Shown piece by piece: positions 31,875 through 41,366 of a stretch of 64,000 bases of DNA (positions are counted from its first letter, which is position 1; every line of letters starts with the position of its first letter). This DNA is from a virus: IMG/VR virus record IMGVR_UViG_3300031759_000004, positions 1 to 64,000 of that record; one strand, written 5' to 3'. A program made the position numbers and the translations under genes. The notes under the pieces are model-generated. The model saw only the letters and a program-made list of their open reading frames with translations, made no database searches and had not been told where the DNA came from.

Positions 31875-32987
31875 CTATACGTCAAACTGCGAAAGGTCAG
31901 GTTTTGCCGTGGTGTTTACGGCGCGGCTTACCGGGCGGCTGAAGACGCTGGGTTCACCTTCCAGGTACTGGTGGCACTGGTAATGTTGGATGGCGCGGCC
32001 CAGTTGGTTCCACAGTTCCAGGGCGCTAAGGACGGGCCGGTTCTCGATTAAAAAATCGTCGGGCCGGTAATGGGCGGTGGCCAGCACCCGGCTGACCGCC
32101 TCGGGCATGATGCGCTGGCGCATCACCCATAGCCGCCGAAAGTCGGTCGGGTTGCGCGCCAGCTGCCGCTGTACCTGGTTGACGCTGAACCGGTGCTGTA
32201 GCTGAACCTCGGTGCCCTCGCGCTTGACCCCGTCAGGCAGGAGATAACTGCGGTAGGTGGGTTCGAGCGCCAGCCAGTAGGGGTCCAGCTGCAACTCCTC
32301 CTGGGCGTACAGGGCCTCGTAGGGCGGGCCGCCGTGGCTGGTCTTGTAGGCCACGATGAAGCTGCCCGCCGTCACCTCGCTGGTCAGCATGTTACTCTCC
32401 ACCTCGGAACGCTCGTAGTCCGTGTCGGCCAATGTAGACAGAGAGGACAACGAGAAGGTGCCGAAATTTTTGCGGCAGAGCTTGGCGTAGGCTTCGCAGC
32501 GGCTGACCGCCAGCTTGGAAGTCAGGTGCTTGACCTTGAACTTGTGGGCGATGGCGCGGTCGGTGTGGTCGATCACCGATTCCTCGGACACCTGGTGGCC
32601 CACCATGTTGGCCAGGAAAAACATGCGCAGCGAGCAGTTGGACTTGGTCGCGTTGGCCAGGATTTGCTTGCGGTACAGGCTGATGCCGGACTTGTCCTGG
32701 GGCTTTTGCAGGAACACGCTGAAGAAGCAGTCCACGTAGAGCCGCTCCATGTAGGGGGCCTCGGGGTCGATGGCGGTCAGCTCCCGCGCGGCTTCGCGCT
32801 TGGCCATGGCCTCGGGCAGGATGTTGAAGCGTATACGGTCCAGCGGCAGCTTGCTGGCCCGGCTGCCCATGTATTTCAGACATTCCGGCTCGTGCGTGCA
32901 GTTGCGACAGATCGGGTCTAGCGGATCGTGCTCCAGGCCAAAGCAGGGCAGCGGCGCAGTGATCGGCGTACGCTCCAGCTCGGTCAT
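31875..32987 (-). CDS. Hypothetical protein with N-terminal 4-Cys cluster
   Basis: 370 aa from ATG 32987. Four Cys in CFGLEHDP...CRNCTHEPEC (near residues 14-36; spacing C-x13-C-x2-C-x5-C) could hold zinc or an Fe-S cluster. The rest is a helical body with no known motif. It lies between the DnaB-like helicase and the polymerase, start-to-start with the latter only 14 bp apart, so a replication role (for example helicase loader or primase-associated factor) is a context-based guess. Confidence 0.6.
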   Translation of the reverse strand: MTELERTPITAPLPCFGLEHDPLDPICRNCTHEPECLKYMGSRASKLPLDRIRFNILPEAMAKREAARELTAIDPEAPYMERLYVDCFFSVFLQKPQDKSGISLYRKQILANATKSNCSLRMFFLANMVGHQVSEESVIDHTDRAIAHKFKVKHLTSKLAVSRCEAYAKLCRKNFGTFSLSSLSTLADTDYERSEVESNMLTSEVTAGSFIVAYKTSHGGPPYEALYAQEELQLDPYWLALEPTYRSYLLPDGVKREGTEVQLQHRFSVNQVQRQLARNPTDFRRLWVMRQRIMPEAVSRVLATAHYRPDDFLIENRPVLSALELWNQLGRAIQHYQCHQYLEGEPSVFSRPVSRAVNTTAKPDLSQFDV

Positions 32988-33001
32988 GTTCTTTAGTGGC
33001 G

Positions 33002-36000
33002 ATGTCACGCGAGATAGAACAGCAGACCGATGCCGTCGAAACCAAACCGGAGCGCAAGCCCGCGAAGCCGCGCAAGCTGCGGATATTTCGCGACCTGGAC
33101 GGCAAGCCGCTGTACGCCAATGACAAGGGCTTCGCCAGCGCCAAGGAATACGGGCTGAGCAAGTTCGACCTGGACGTGCTGGTGTACTGGCACGGCGAGA
33201 AAAGGGTGGAGCTGCCCGGCTTGAAAAAGAGCACCCAGGCGCTGCTCACCCAGTTTGACCCGGACCAGCCGCTGCCGCAGCTGCGGCTGCGCCCCGGCCC
33301 CCAGTCGCCTATTTGTATACATTGCGACCTGTGCAGCCAGGGCTGCCGCCACCCGTTCCTGCCCAGCTCCGGCACCTTCAAGCCCCTGGTCACTGTGATC
33401 ATGGACGGCGTCGGCTTTGGTGAGGACGACCGGGGCGAGATCGCCACCAGCGGCGCGGCCAAGCGGCTGAAGGAGATTATCGAGGACAACGTGGCCAAAA
33501 CCGGAGTGCGCCCCGAGGAGGTGCGCTGGCTGGCCATGACCCGCTGCTCCAACCGGGGGTCCAAGAAGATCAATGTGAAGTCGCGCGGCCAATGGTGCCG
33601 CTACCACGTCATCGACGACTTGATCCGTTACCGCCCGCAGCTGATCATCCCGGTCGGCTCCAACACCCTGGGGCTGATGTCGCACAAGTCCAACGCCCAG
33701 GAGTGGAGCGGTCGCCTGCTGACCTACCGGGGCTGGCCGGACGATTTCCTGACCGATCCGCGCTACGCGCTGCCGCGTCCGGACCCGCGCGACCCGGCTA
33801 AGACCGTGGTTGGCCATCCCATTTTCGGCCAGATTCCCGACTGGCGCGTGCCCATGGTGCCAATCCAGCACCCGAAGCTTGTCTACAAAGACCAGAACCC
33901 GCTGCTGAACAAGCAGTACCGTAACAGCATCATCCGGGCGCTGACCATGGCCCGCGAGGGCGTGGAGGAGCCGAACTATCTGCGGCCCTGGTACCGGTTC
34001 ACAGACGATCCGGCGGTGGTGGAGGCCGGGCTGGACGAAATCCTGAAGCACCCCGGGATGCTGGTCTGTTACGACACGGAAACCACCGGGTTGCGCCCCT
34101 GGGAGACGGTGTGGCGCAAGATCAATGTGCCTGACTTCGCCCTGGGCGCGGTCCCGGAAAGTCGCAAGATGGTGCTGGAGCGGGGCAACGCCCGGATCGT
34201 CAGCATGATGTTCCGCTGGCTTGACCCGGAGACCAGCGAGCCGCGCTCCCTGGGCTTTCCCTGGGACACCGACCGGTGGGAAATGCACAAGCACATGGAC
34301 CGGCTGCGCAAGCCCCTCTGGAAGGTGCTGACCCAGTCCACGTTGATCGGCCACAACATCACGTTCGACATGCTGTTCAGCTGGGCCACGCTGAACCCTG
34401 AGTACACTTCCGGCGCGAAGAGCGGCTACGGTAATCGAAAAATCAACATGGAGCGGGACCGGGTGATGCGGGCGCTGGCCGACGCCTGTCGTTACGACAC
34501 CTGGCACATGGCGTTCGCCCACAAGCAGGAGCGCGGCAGCCTGGGCCTGGAGGTGCTGGCCTACAAGGAGGTGCCGGACCTGGCGGGCTACGAGGAGGAC
34601 ATGACCTTGATGATTGATCTGCACGGCGAGGACATGAATCCCGCTGACGGTCAAGGCGGCCACTACTTGAACTGCCCGAAGGATAAGACGGATAGCCACC
34701 TGGTGCCCTACATAATGGGTGACGTGGAAGTGGCCTACCGGGCGTACGAGCGGCTGAAAGAGAAGCTGGAGATTTCGCAGCGGTACGAGATTCCCATCGC
34801 GGACCCCGAGGCGCTGGGCCGCTTCCGCTATTACCAGCCGCAGGATCGCAACTGGGTCTACGAAAACATCATGAGTCCGGCGGCCCGGGTGCTGATGAAG
34901 ATGATGGCCCGGGGGCTGTACATTGACCAGGAGGCCCTGGCGGAGTTCAGCAACATCATGCCCAAGCAGATCGCCGAAGAGCGGGAAAACCTGGCGAAGA
35001 TCAGCGAGGCCATCCGCACCTACTGCTCGGACAAGCGCAACGACGATCCCAGCTGGAACCTGGACCTGGAAAACAAGACCCAGCTCAAGGAGCTGCTGTT
35101 CGACCGCCTGCGCCTGCCGGTGCTGCGCCTGACCAAGCAGGGCCGCCTTTATTACGCGACGACGTACGGCACGGACAACGTAGACGCCATCAAGCAGCGC
35201 ATGTTCAACTCGCACGCGCTGTCCACGGTGTCGCCCAGCGAGCGGGACCACTACGTCAACCAGGCGCTGGTGCCCTACGCCGCCGTAGACAAATTTACGC
35301 TCAACAAACTGACCGTGCAGTTTGAGCACCTGCGTCCCCTGCGCAACTACCGCAAGCTGTTCAAGCTGTACTCCACCTACATCCGCCCGCTGCAAAACAT
35401 CAAGACCGAGGTGGACAAGAAGGCGCGCAAGGCCGACGCCCACCTGTGTTTCGACGGCTGCATTCACGCCAGCTTCCTGATGACCGGCACGCGGGGTGGC
35501 CGCCTGTCGTGCAAGGACCCCAACCTGCAACAGCTGCCCCGGGACGGTGTGGTCAAGGCGCTGTTCACTTCCCGGTTTGGCGCGCGCGGGTGCGTGTTCA
35601 ACGCGGACTTGTCCCAGATCGAACTGCGGCTGCTGGCCGCCATCTCCGGCGACCCGACAATGGTCAAGGCGTACCACGACAACGTCGATTTGCACACGCT
35701 GACAGCCAGCCGCATTTTTGAAATGCAGTACGACGAATTCTCCAAGGAGCACATGAAAAAGCTCCAGGATTCGGGCAAGGACGACATCGCCAAGGAGTTG
35801 GACACCAAGCGGAATATCGCCAAGACCTGCAACTTTCTCACCGGTTACGGCGGCGGCGCGTTCGGCCTGCAAAATGTGCTGGCCATGAAAGACATCGACA
35901 AGCCGCTGGAAGAGTGCGAGCAAATCATTGAACTGTTTTTCGACAGCTACCCGTCGGTGCGCCGTCTGCTCAGCAACTACAAGAGCTTCATCGAGAAGGA

Positions 36001-36448
36001 AGCCCTGGCCGTTTCTATGTTTGGCCGGGTGCGCCTGTTCGACGAGATTCGGGGCGAGGATCGCGAGGCCCGCAGCAAGGCCCTGCGCGCCGGATGCAAC
36101 CACCTGATTCAGTCTACGGCCTCGGACATGATGCTCACCGCCTTGTTCTGCATCGAGCAGCTGATGCGGGACGCCGGGCTGGAGTCGCTCCTGGTTTCCA
36201 CGGTCCACGACTCCCTACTGATCGACACGGTGCGGGCAGAGCTGCCCCAGGTTTACCAGATCGTGACGGACGTGCTGAACAACTTCCCGACCGTTTTCGA
36301 CCAGCTGTTTGGCTCGGAGTTCGACCAGTCGTGGATGATCCTGCCCTTCACCGGGGATGCGGAAATCGGCATCGACTACCTCAAGATGAAAAAGGTCCAG
36401 GGCGATAATCCGGATTGGGACAAGCTGCTGTCTCCGGCGGCGCATTGA
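33002..36448 (+). CDS. UDG-like / 3'-5' exonuclease / DNA polymerase A fusion
   Basis: 1148 aa. Region 1 (about 95-300) resembles a family-4-type uracil-DNA glycosylase: CIHCDLCSQGC for an Fe-S cluster, VIMDGVGFGEDD, and IIPVGSNTLG. Region 2 is a DEDD exonuclease: YDTETTG near 357, LIGHNITFD near 450, DTWHMA near 500. Region 3 is family A polymerase: TGTRGGRLS near 825, motif A DLSQIELR near 868, motif B RNIAKTCNFLTGYG near 937, motif C VHDS near 1067. It is the presumed phage replicase. A glycosylase-like domain fused to Pol A may read or remove uracil ahead of synthesis. The start is ATG 33002; a GTG two codons upstream is also possible. Confidence 0.9.
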   Translation: MSREIEQQTDAVETKPERKPAKPRKLRIFRDLDGKPLYANDKGFASAKEYGLSKFDLDVLVYWHGEKRVELPGLKKSTQALLTQFDPDQPLPQLRLRPGPQSPICIHCDLCSQGCRHPFLPSSGTFKPLVTVIMDGVGFGEDDRGEIATSGAAKRLKEIIEDNVAKTGVRPEEVRWLAMTRCSNRGSKKINVKSRGQWCRYHVIDDLIRYRPQLIIPVGSNTLGLMSHKSNAQEWSGRLLTYRGWPDDFLTDPRYALPRPDPRDPAKTVVGHPIFGQIPDWRVPMVPIQHPKLVYKDQNPLLNKQYRNSIIRALTMAREGVEEPNYLRPWYRFTDDPAVVEAGLDEILKHPGMLVCYDTETTGLRPWETVWRKINVPDFALGAVPESRKMVLERGNARIVSMMFRWLDPETSEPRSLGFPWDTDRWEMHKHMDRLRKPLWKVLTQSTLIGHNITFDMLFSWATLNPEYTSGAKSGYGNRKINMERDRVMRALADACRYDTWHMAFAHKQERGSLGLEVLAYKEVPDLAGYEEDMTLMIDLHGEDMNPADGQGGHYLNCPKDKTDSHLVPYIMGDVEVAYRAYERLKEKLEISQRYEIPIADPEALGRFRYYQPQDRNWVYENIMSPAARVLMKMMARGLYIDQEALAEFSNIMPKQIAEERENLAKISEAIRTYCSDKRNDDPSWNLDLENKTQLKELLFDRLRLPVLRLTKQGRLYYATTYGTDNVDAIKQRMFNSHALSTVSPSERDHYVNQALVPYAAVDKFTLNKLTVQFEHLRPLRNYRKLFKLYSTYIRPLQNIKTEVDKKARKADAHLCFDGCIHASFLMTGTRGGRLSCKDPNLQQLPRDGVVKALFTSRFGARGCVFNADLSQIELRLLAAISGDPTMVKAYHDNVDLHTLTASRIFEMQYDEFSKEHMKKLQDSGKDDIAKELDTKRNIAKTCNFLTGYGGGAFGLQNVLAMKDIDKPLEECEQIIELFFDSYPSVRRLLSNYKSFIEKEALAVSMFGRVRLFDEIRGEDREARSKALRAGCNHLIQSTASDMMLTALFCIEQLMRDAGLESLLVSTVHDSLLIDTVRAELPQVYQIVTDVLNNFPTVFDQLFGSEFDQSWMILPFTGDAEIGIDYLKMKKVQGDNPDWDKLLSPAAH

Positions 36449-36466
36449 GGCTGTACTTATTGAAGC

Positions 36467-36727
36467 ATGAGAGCACGTGAACTATTTGAACGCCTTGGTC
36501 CAACCGAAGCCCCGCCCGCGCCGGTAAAAGCGCCGCCCAAAACGGCTCCCGGACCTGGCACGTCGCCCGGCACCGCGCCTGGGCGTCCCCAGCGTTTCCC
36601 TAACCCGTTTATCCGCCCTGGCAAGCCGGGCGTGCATCCGGGTCCGTTGCCGCGCCCCAAAGCGTGTGAACCGTGCGCGCCATGCCGCGCGTCGCGAGCC
36701 AAAGCAATGATTCAAGGACGGCAATGA
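36467..36727 (+). CDS. Small Pro-rich basic protein
   Basis: 86 aa, MRARELFERLGPTEAPP followed by a Pro/Lys/Gly-rich disordered stretch and a C-terminal Cys pair (CEPCAPC). It overlaps the next start as ATGA and begins 18 bp after the polymerase stop, so it is probably in the same unit. Its opening MRARELFERL weakly resembles the short tags on other proteins here. Function unknown. Confidence 0.5.
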   Translation: MRARELFERLGPTEAPPAPVKAPPKTAPGPGTSPGTAPGRPQRFPNPFIRPGKPGVHPGPLPRPKACEPCAPCRASRAKAMIQGRQ

Positions 36728-38049
36728 AAAAGTCGCTGGCCAAGCTCGTTCTTACCGAGATGGCGATGGATTTGAACAACGCGCCGGACTTTATTGATCC
36801 GGCGAAGAAGCAGAAAATTGGACGGCGCGCCGATCCGCACAGCCAGAACGCGGCGTGGCCGCAGCAGAAACCGGCCCGGCGTCCCGGCGCGCCCTACCGG
36901 CCCGAGGAACCGGCCCAGCGCGTCGACCCCACCCAGAATTACGGAGAGCTGGTGGCGTCGCACGTGTACCCGGGCATCATGCAGAAAGTGCAGCAGTATA
37001 CCGGTCGCGATCCCCGCCGCACCCACCCGATGCAGCTGGCGGGTGAGATGCAGCAGGCCATTATGCAAGCCATGCGTATCGAAGCGCCGCATCGTCGACA
37101 GCTGGAGCAGGCCGCCGTTCGTGTGGTGCTTGGCTTGCCCGAATTCCGGGACGTGGCCGCCGCCCTTGAAAGCGGTGCGCTGCGCATTGAAGCCAGGCTG
37201 GTTGATCCGCCTGAGATGCGCAACGTGGGCCGCCGGGATGAACCGGAAGGTGAAGAGCCGGAAGAGAACGAGCGCGGCCAGGGAGCGCTGGGGCGAATGC
37301 AGGTAGACCCGCAGGAGCCGGACGAGGAAAAGGCCCAGGAGATGGGCTTGCAGGTCCCGGAAATTCGCCAGGAGCTGGACGTGGAGTCCGGCAAGCGCCA
37401 GTTCATCAACATGATGATCCAGGGCGCGGCGATCAATAAAAACTACGCGTACCACGAGATTGCCGACGAGCTGCGCGCCATTGATCCACAGATTTTGAAC
37501 ACCTACGGCAAGGCCGTGTCCATCGGCGAGTTGATGTACTGGGCCATGCCGGAGCCGACCTTGAACCAGATGATGGGTTCCGGCGAGGGCGCGGGCGGGA
37601 TGGAGGAAATTGAGCAAGACCCTGGCGACGGAGCCTGGGTGGTCAAGGCGTACGCCATCTGCTTCCCGATTCTGATCCAGGAGATCGTGAAGGGCCTATA
37701 CGAGTTTCTGGCCCACAACGAGGACGACCCGAACGAAACCCGGGAGTACGCCTACAACAAATCTGACACCTTGGGCAACGAGCAGTGGGACATCATGCAA
37801 GGTCCCGGCGTCTGGCGGCACCTGAATCACATCGTCAACCAGGCCGACGGCAGCGAGTTCATGACGCGCATTTTCCGGCACCTGGTTACCTTGCCCTCCG
37901 GCGAGTTCAACCAGCGCATGCAGGAAATTTTGAGCGAAAGCCCCGAGGGTCGTCAGTACATCGCGGAGCTGGTGCGCGCCATGCGCGACGAGCAAGCCGG
38001 TCAGCAACAGGAAAGCCTGGCGCGGCGGCTCATTCGGCCCCGCCGTTAG
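36724..38049 (+). CDS. Hypothetical acidic protein
   Basis: 441 aa from ATG 36724. A Pro/Arg-rich N-terminal region of about 65 residues precedes two helical domains (about 80-180 and 230-400) separated by a Glu-rich linker (EPEGEEPEENERGQG). Contains MQLAGEMQQAIMQAM and IVKGLYEFLAHNEDD. No family recognised. Position after the polymerase suggests a replication or virion role. The stop is TAG; it overlaps the convergent gene by 20 bp. Confidence 0.6.
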   Translation: MKKSLAKLVLTEMAMDLNNAPDFIDPAKKQKIGRRADPHSQNAAWPQQKPARRPGAPYRPEEPAQRVDPTQNYGELVASHVYPGIMQKVQQYTGRDPRRTHPMQLAGEMQQAIMQAMRIEAPHRRQLEQAAVRVVLGLPEFRDVAAALESGALRIEARLVDPPEMRNVGRRDEPEGEEPEENERGQGALGRMQVDPQEPDEEKAQEMGLQVPEIRQELDVESGKRQFINMMIQGAAINKNYAYHEIADELRAIDPQILNTYGKAVSIGELMYWAMPEPTLNQMMGSGEGAGGMEEIEQDPGDGAWVVKAYAICFPILIQEIVKGLYEFLAHNEDDPNETREYAYNKSDTLGNEQWDIMQGPGVWRHLNHIVNQADGSEFMTRIFRHLVTLPSGEFNQRMQEILSESPEGRQYIAELVRAMRDEQAGQQQESLARRLIRPRR

Positions 38050-38302
38050 GCAGGTACGTCTTCGTCCGGCAGCGCGGACATTCGTAGACGACCAGGGAAA
38101 CCTGGTCCGTGGCCAGGGCGCTGACGGGATCAGCCCGCAGTGGCTGGGCGCACCCGGCGCAAAACGGGCCGACTTCCGGTCGGCTGACCGACCCTCTTCC
38201 CAGCATCACCACCACCAGTGCAAGCATGGCCAGCAGCAGCGTGGGTATCAGCAGGCAGATCGCGGCCAGCAGCGCGTAGTGTTCGATTTGTTGTTCGAGC
38301 AT
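38030..38302 (-). CDS. Small membrane protein with zinc ribbon
   Basis: 90 aa. One hydrophobic segment near residues 9-34 (LLAAICLLIPTLLLAMLALV) precedes a cytosolic zinc-ribbon pattern CAGC (near 48) and CPRC (near 75). The arrangement suits a small membrane-tethered adaptor. Convergent with 36724-38049. Confidence 0.6.
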   Translation of the reverse strand: MLEQQIEHYALLAAICLLIPTLLLAMLALVVVMLGRGSVSRPEVGPFCAGCAQPLRADPVSALATDQVSLVVYECPRCRTKTYLPNGGAE

Positions 38303-38342
38303 AAAATTTAATGTTTACTTTGGGGCGGAGCTGCGCTATGCT
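38301..38342 (+). promoter_or_regulatory. Sigma70-like promoter upstream of ligA
   Basis: AT tract ATAAAATTTAATG, -35 TTTACT (38314-38319), 17-bp spacer, -10 TATGCT (38337-38342). Transcription would begin near 38349, leaving a leader of about 125 nt, unlike the leaderless members of this family. Confidence 0.6.
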
Positions 38343-38348
38343 GCGCCG

Positions 38349-38474
38349 CTAGATTGAGAACTGAAAAGTGATGATGGCTGCAATTAAGTCCTTTAGTTCT
38401 TAAGCTTTAATTGAAAATTGTGTTGCCTTGTTTTTGTAAACGTATACATTTAACCGTACCGATGCCAACAACCT
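38349..38474 (+). promoter_or_regulatory. AT-rich ligA leader
   Basis: Non-coding. It contains the inverted repeat CAATTAA...TTAATTG (about 38381-38415) around GTCCTTTAGTTCTTAAGC and, nearer the gene, gtaaacgtatacattta, which could be a second -10 region. No Shine-Dalgarno sequence precedes ATG 38475. It may be a regulatory leader or a double promoter. Confidence 0.35.
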
Positions 38475-40493
38475 ATGGATGCTAATCTACGCGTGCGCCA
38501 GCTGCGCGAACTATTGCACTCAGCCAGTTACGCCTACTATGTTCGGGCCGATTCCGCCTTCACGGATGCCGACTACGACCGCCTGTATCAGGAGCTGGTC
38601 GCCCTCGAAACACGTTACCCGGAATTGATCGACCCAGATTCCCCGACCCAGCGGATCGGCGCGCCGGTGACGGACGCGGCCCCGGTCCGGCATTCCGTGC
38701 GCATGCTCTCCCTGGAGAACACGTTCACTGCCGCCGAGCTGCTGGCGTACCTCGGCACCGGCACCACCGTCTGCTTGGAACCAAAGATTGATGGTTGTTC
38801 GTTGAAGCTGTTTTACCGCAAGGGCCGGTTCGTCCAGGCGATCACCCGGGGCGACGGCAACGAGGGCGAGGACGTTACCACGGCAGCCAAGACCATCAAG
38901 ACGATACCGCTGCGGTTGACGGAGCCGTTGGACCTGACGGTGGTCGGAGAAGTCTACATGCGCTACACGGTGTTCAACGAGTTGAATGCCCAGCTGGAAG
39001 CCCAGGGCGAGCCGCTGTTCGCCAACCCCCGTAACGCCGCCACCGGCTCGCTCAAGTTGAAGCAACCCAAGGAGGTGGCCGCGCGTAAACTAAGCTTCGT
39101 GGCCTACGGGCTGATCACCGAATTGACCGGCGTGACCAGCCAGACGCTGGTCACCGACAAACTGGCGCTGCTAGGTTTCCAGAACGTGCGGTGGCTGCCC
39201 AAGACCGGCACCGACCTGTGCGTGTCGAGTCGCCTTACGTTCACCACGGTGGAGGCCCTGGAGAGACAAATCGCGGCGGCAGATGACGCCCGCAAATTCC
39301 TGGACCTGCCTACCGACGGCCTGGTGTTCAAGGTGGACAGCCTGGTCAAGCAGCGTGAACTGGGCGAGGGCACGAAGTACCCCAAGTACGCCTGCTGTTT
39401 CAAGTTCCCGCCGGAGCGTAAAGCCACCGAGCTGCTGGAGATCACGCTACAGGTGGGCCGCAGCGGCAAGATCACGCCGGTGGCGGAACTCAAGCCGGTG
39501 TACTTGAGCGGCACCATCGTGCGCCGGGCTTCCTTGTGCAACGCCGACGAGATCGCGCGTCTGGGCCTTGGCATTGGCGACGACGTGCTGGTGGAAAAGT
39601 CAGCGGAGATCATTCCCAAGGTGATGGGCGTGGCCAAAAAGAAAGTGCCGGGCGTCTATCACCTGCCCATGTCCTGCCCGTGCTGCAAGGCCAAACTGTA
39701 TCGGCCTAAAGACTACGTTGACTGGTACTGCCCCAACCAGGACTGCGCTGACCAGGTGCTGGCCAGGCTGAAGCACGCGTGCGGCAAGTCCGCCCTGGAC
39801 ATCGACGGCTGCGGCGAGGCTTTGATCATGGAGCTGATGCGCCATGGTGTGCGCAGCCTGTACGATCTGCTGACAGTGGAGCACCTGGACTACCTCAAGC
39901 CAGCGGCCCGCCAGAAGTTGATTACAGGCCGGGAGAAGGCCAAGCAGGCTCCGTACTGGCGCAAGCTACACGCCCTGGGCGTGGATGGCCTGGGCGTCAA
40001 TTACTGCCAGGACATTGCGGCCCGCTGGTCGTGCCTGGGCGAGGCCGTGGAGACCGCGTACTGGACTCCGGACGACTTGGCGATGCGCAACGCGGAAGGT
40101 GCAGACACGACTACCCTGCAAGCCTTGATCGGGGAGTCTTGTACCCGCGAGCTGGTTAACTGGCTGGAGCAGCATTTCGCTGAAGTGGAGCAGCTCTCCG
40201 CCATTGGATTTGAAATGCGGCGCGTCGGCGGGAGTGCCGGGGTGCTGTCAGGCAAAGTTTTCTGTATCACCGGCGCACACTCGGTTCCTCGGGAAAAACT
40301 CCAGGACCTGATTGTCGCTGCCGGTGGCACAGTAAAGGGAAGCGTGACCAAGGCCGTGACCTACCTAGTGGCCGGGTCAGACGCAGGAGCAACTAAAACC
40401 GAGGCTGCCCGTAAACGCGGCGTCAACGTCATCGACGAAGATCAGCTCTACGAGATGATGGGTGAAGCGCGGGTGGCCGCAACCACAGAATAG
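38475..40493 (+). CDS. ligA: NAD-dependent DNA ligase
   Basis: 672 aa, full LigA length. The N-terminal Ia domain has YAYYVRADSAFTDADYD. Adenylation lysine is in EPKIDG near residue 103, followed by RGDGNEGEDV, GEVYM, NPRNAATGSLK and DGLVFKVDSL. An OB-fold region follows. The zinc finger has CPCC near 398 and CPNQDC near 413. A helix-hairpin-helix region lies near 430-560 and a BRCT domain near 588-672 (GKVFCITGAHSVPREKL). It seals nicks using NAD+ during replication and repair. All domains are present and intact. The leader is unusually long. The next gene starts 2 bp after its TAG stop. Confidence 0.95.
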   Translation: MDANLRVRQLRELLHSASYAYYVRADSAFTDADYDRLYQELVALETRYPELIDPDSPTQRIGAPVTDAAPVRHSVRMLSLENTFTAAELLAYLGTGTTVCLEPKIDGCSLKLFYRKGRFVQAITRGDGNEGEDVTTAAKTIKTIPLRLTEPLDLTVVGEVYMRYTVFNELNAQLEAQGEPLFANPRNAATGSLKLKQPKEVAARKLSFVAYGLITELTGVTSQTLVTDKLALLGFQNVRWLPKTGTDLCVSSRLTFTTVEALERQIAAADDARKFLDLPTDGLVFKVDSLVKQRELGEGTKYPKYACCFKFPPERKATELLEITLQVGRSGKITPVAELKPVYLSGTIVRRASLCNADEIARLGLGIGDDVLVEKSAEIIPKVMGVAKKKVPGVYHLPMSCPCCKAKLYRPKDYVDWYCPNQDCADQVLARLKHACGKSALDIDGCGEALIMELMRHGVRSLYDLLTVEHLDYLKPAARQKLITGREKAKQAPYWRKLHALGVDGLGVNYCQDIAARWSCLGEAVETAYWTPDDLAMRNAEGADTTTLQALIGESCTRELVNWLEQHFAEVEQLSAIGFEMRRVGGSAGVLSGKVFCITGAHSVPREKLQDLIVAAGGTVKGSVTKAVTYLVAGSDAGATKTEAARKRGVNVIDEDQLYEMMGEARVAATTE

Positions 40494-40495
40494 AC

Positions 40496-41044
40496 ATGAA
40501 GACATCATTACGTACCTCAAAATGTCGCCAGTGCGACAAAACATTCACCAAGGAAACTGAGCTGAGCGCCGAGCAGGCGCTCCGGATGCACACCCTGCGG
40601 GCGCATCCAGCGCTCACGAAAACACGCAACGGCTACGGCACGGGCTACGACCCGGCAGTGCTGCTGGGACGGCGCAAGCGCAAGCGCGTGCGCATTACCC
40701 CGGAACAGCGCCAGGCGGCCCTGGCGTTTATCGTCAAGCACCACGAGGAGTATCCGACCCAGGCTGCCTGCGTGGAGGCCGCGTTCGACGCCACCGGCAT
40801 CGAGGCGCTGGCTTCCAACAGCACGTCCAGCAAGTTTTACAATGAGGCCAAAGCCCTGGACTCCAAGCCGGAAAAACCGGCCAAGCCCGAAGCGCCCGCA
40901 CCCATCACCCTGAAAATGGCTTTCTGTCCGGACTGCGGCTGTGACTTGCGCGCCGCGATGTTCGGGCGCGAAATTGGCACCTTGATCCTGCAAGGCCATG
41001 ATGTCCGTGTAGACGGAAGAAAGGTGACCTATGTCAAGGAGTAG
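40496..41044 (+). CDS. Two-zinc-finger protein, possible DNA-binding regulator
   Basis: 182 aa. N-terminal C2H2-like finger CRQCDKTFTKE with His-x4-His (HTLRAH) near residues 10-38. The centre is basic (RRKRKRVRITPEQR) and helical; the C-terminus has CPDCGC near 143. Such combinations suit nucleic-acid binding. Immediately after ligA, so co-expressed with it. The stop TAG overlaps the next gene by 14 bp. Confidence 0.6.
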   Translation: MKTSLRTSKCRQCDKTFTKETELSAEQALRMHTLRAHPALTKTRNGYGTGYDPAVLLGRRKRKRVRITPEQRQAALAFIVKHHEEYPTQAACVEAAFDATGIEALASNSTSSKFYNEAKALDSKPEKPAKPEAPAPITLKMAFCPDCGCDLRAAMFGREIGTLILQGHDVRVDGRKVTYVKE

Positions 41045-41366
41045 CAAAAACGGCGTCAAGACGCACCGGCACTGGCTGGTCTTTTCGGCGGACAGTCAGG
41101 AAACGCAGGTGGCCGTCTGGGCGCAGTGCGGCCTGTCCACGCGCGCGATTGCCAGCAAGGCCAACATCACGGTGGCCCAGGCGCAGTACCGCATCTCCAA
41201 GGCGCAGCGGGCCGTGGGCGCGAAGTTCCGGGCGGACTACCGCAACGGCTCAGAGCTAGCCTACGCGGCTGCCGATTTCCTGGCCCCGCGTCTGCGGAAG
41301 GTGATCATGGACACGGTGGCACCTAAGTTCATGCCGCTGGCCGCCGAGGGCGTACTTAAGAAGTGA
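41031..41366 (+). CDS. Small helix-turn-helix-like protein
   Basis: 111 aa. Residues about 28-60 (VAVWAQCGLSTRAIASKA, then ITVAQAQYRI) look like a helix-turn-helix of the sigma-factor or terminase-small-subunit type. No dimerisation domain recognised. It could be a transcription factor or DNA-packaging factor. Overlaps on both sides (14 bp upstream, 4 bp downstream) indicate coupled translation. Confidence 0.5.
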   Translation: MSRSSKNGVKTHRHWLVFSADSQETQVAVWAQCGLSTRAIASKANITVAQAQYRISKAQRAVGAKFRADYRNGSELAYAAADFLAPRLRKVIMDTVAPKFMPLAAEGVLKK

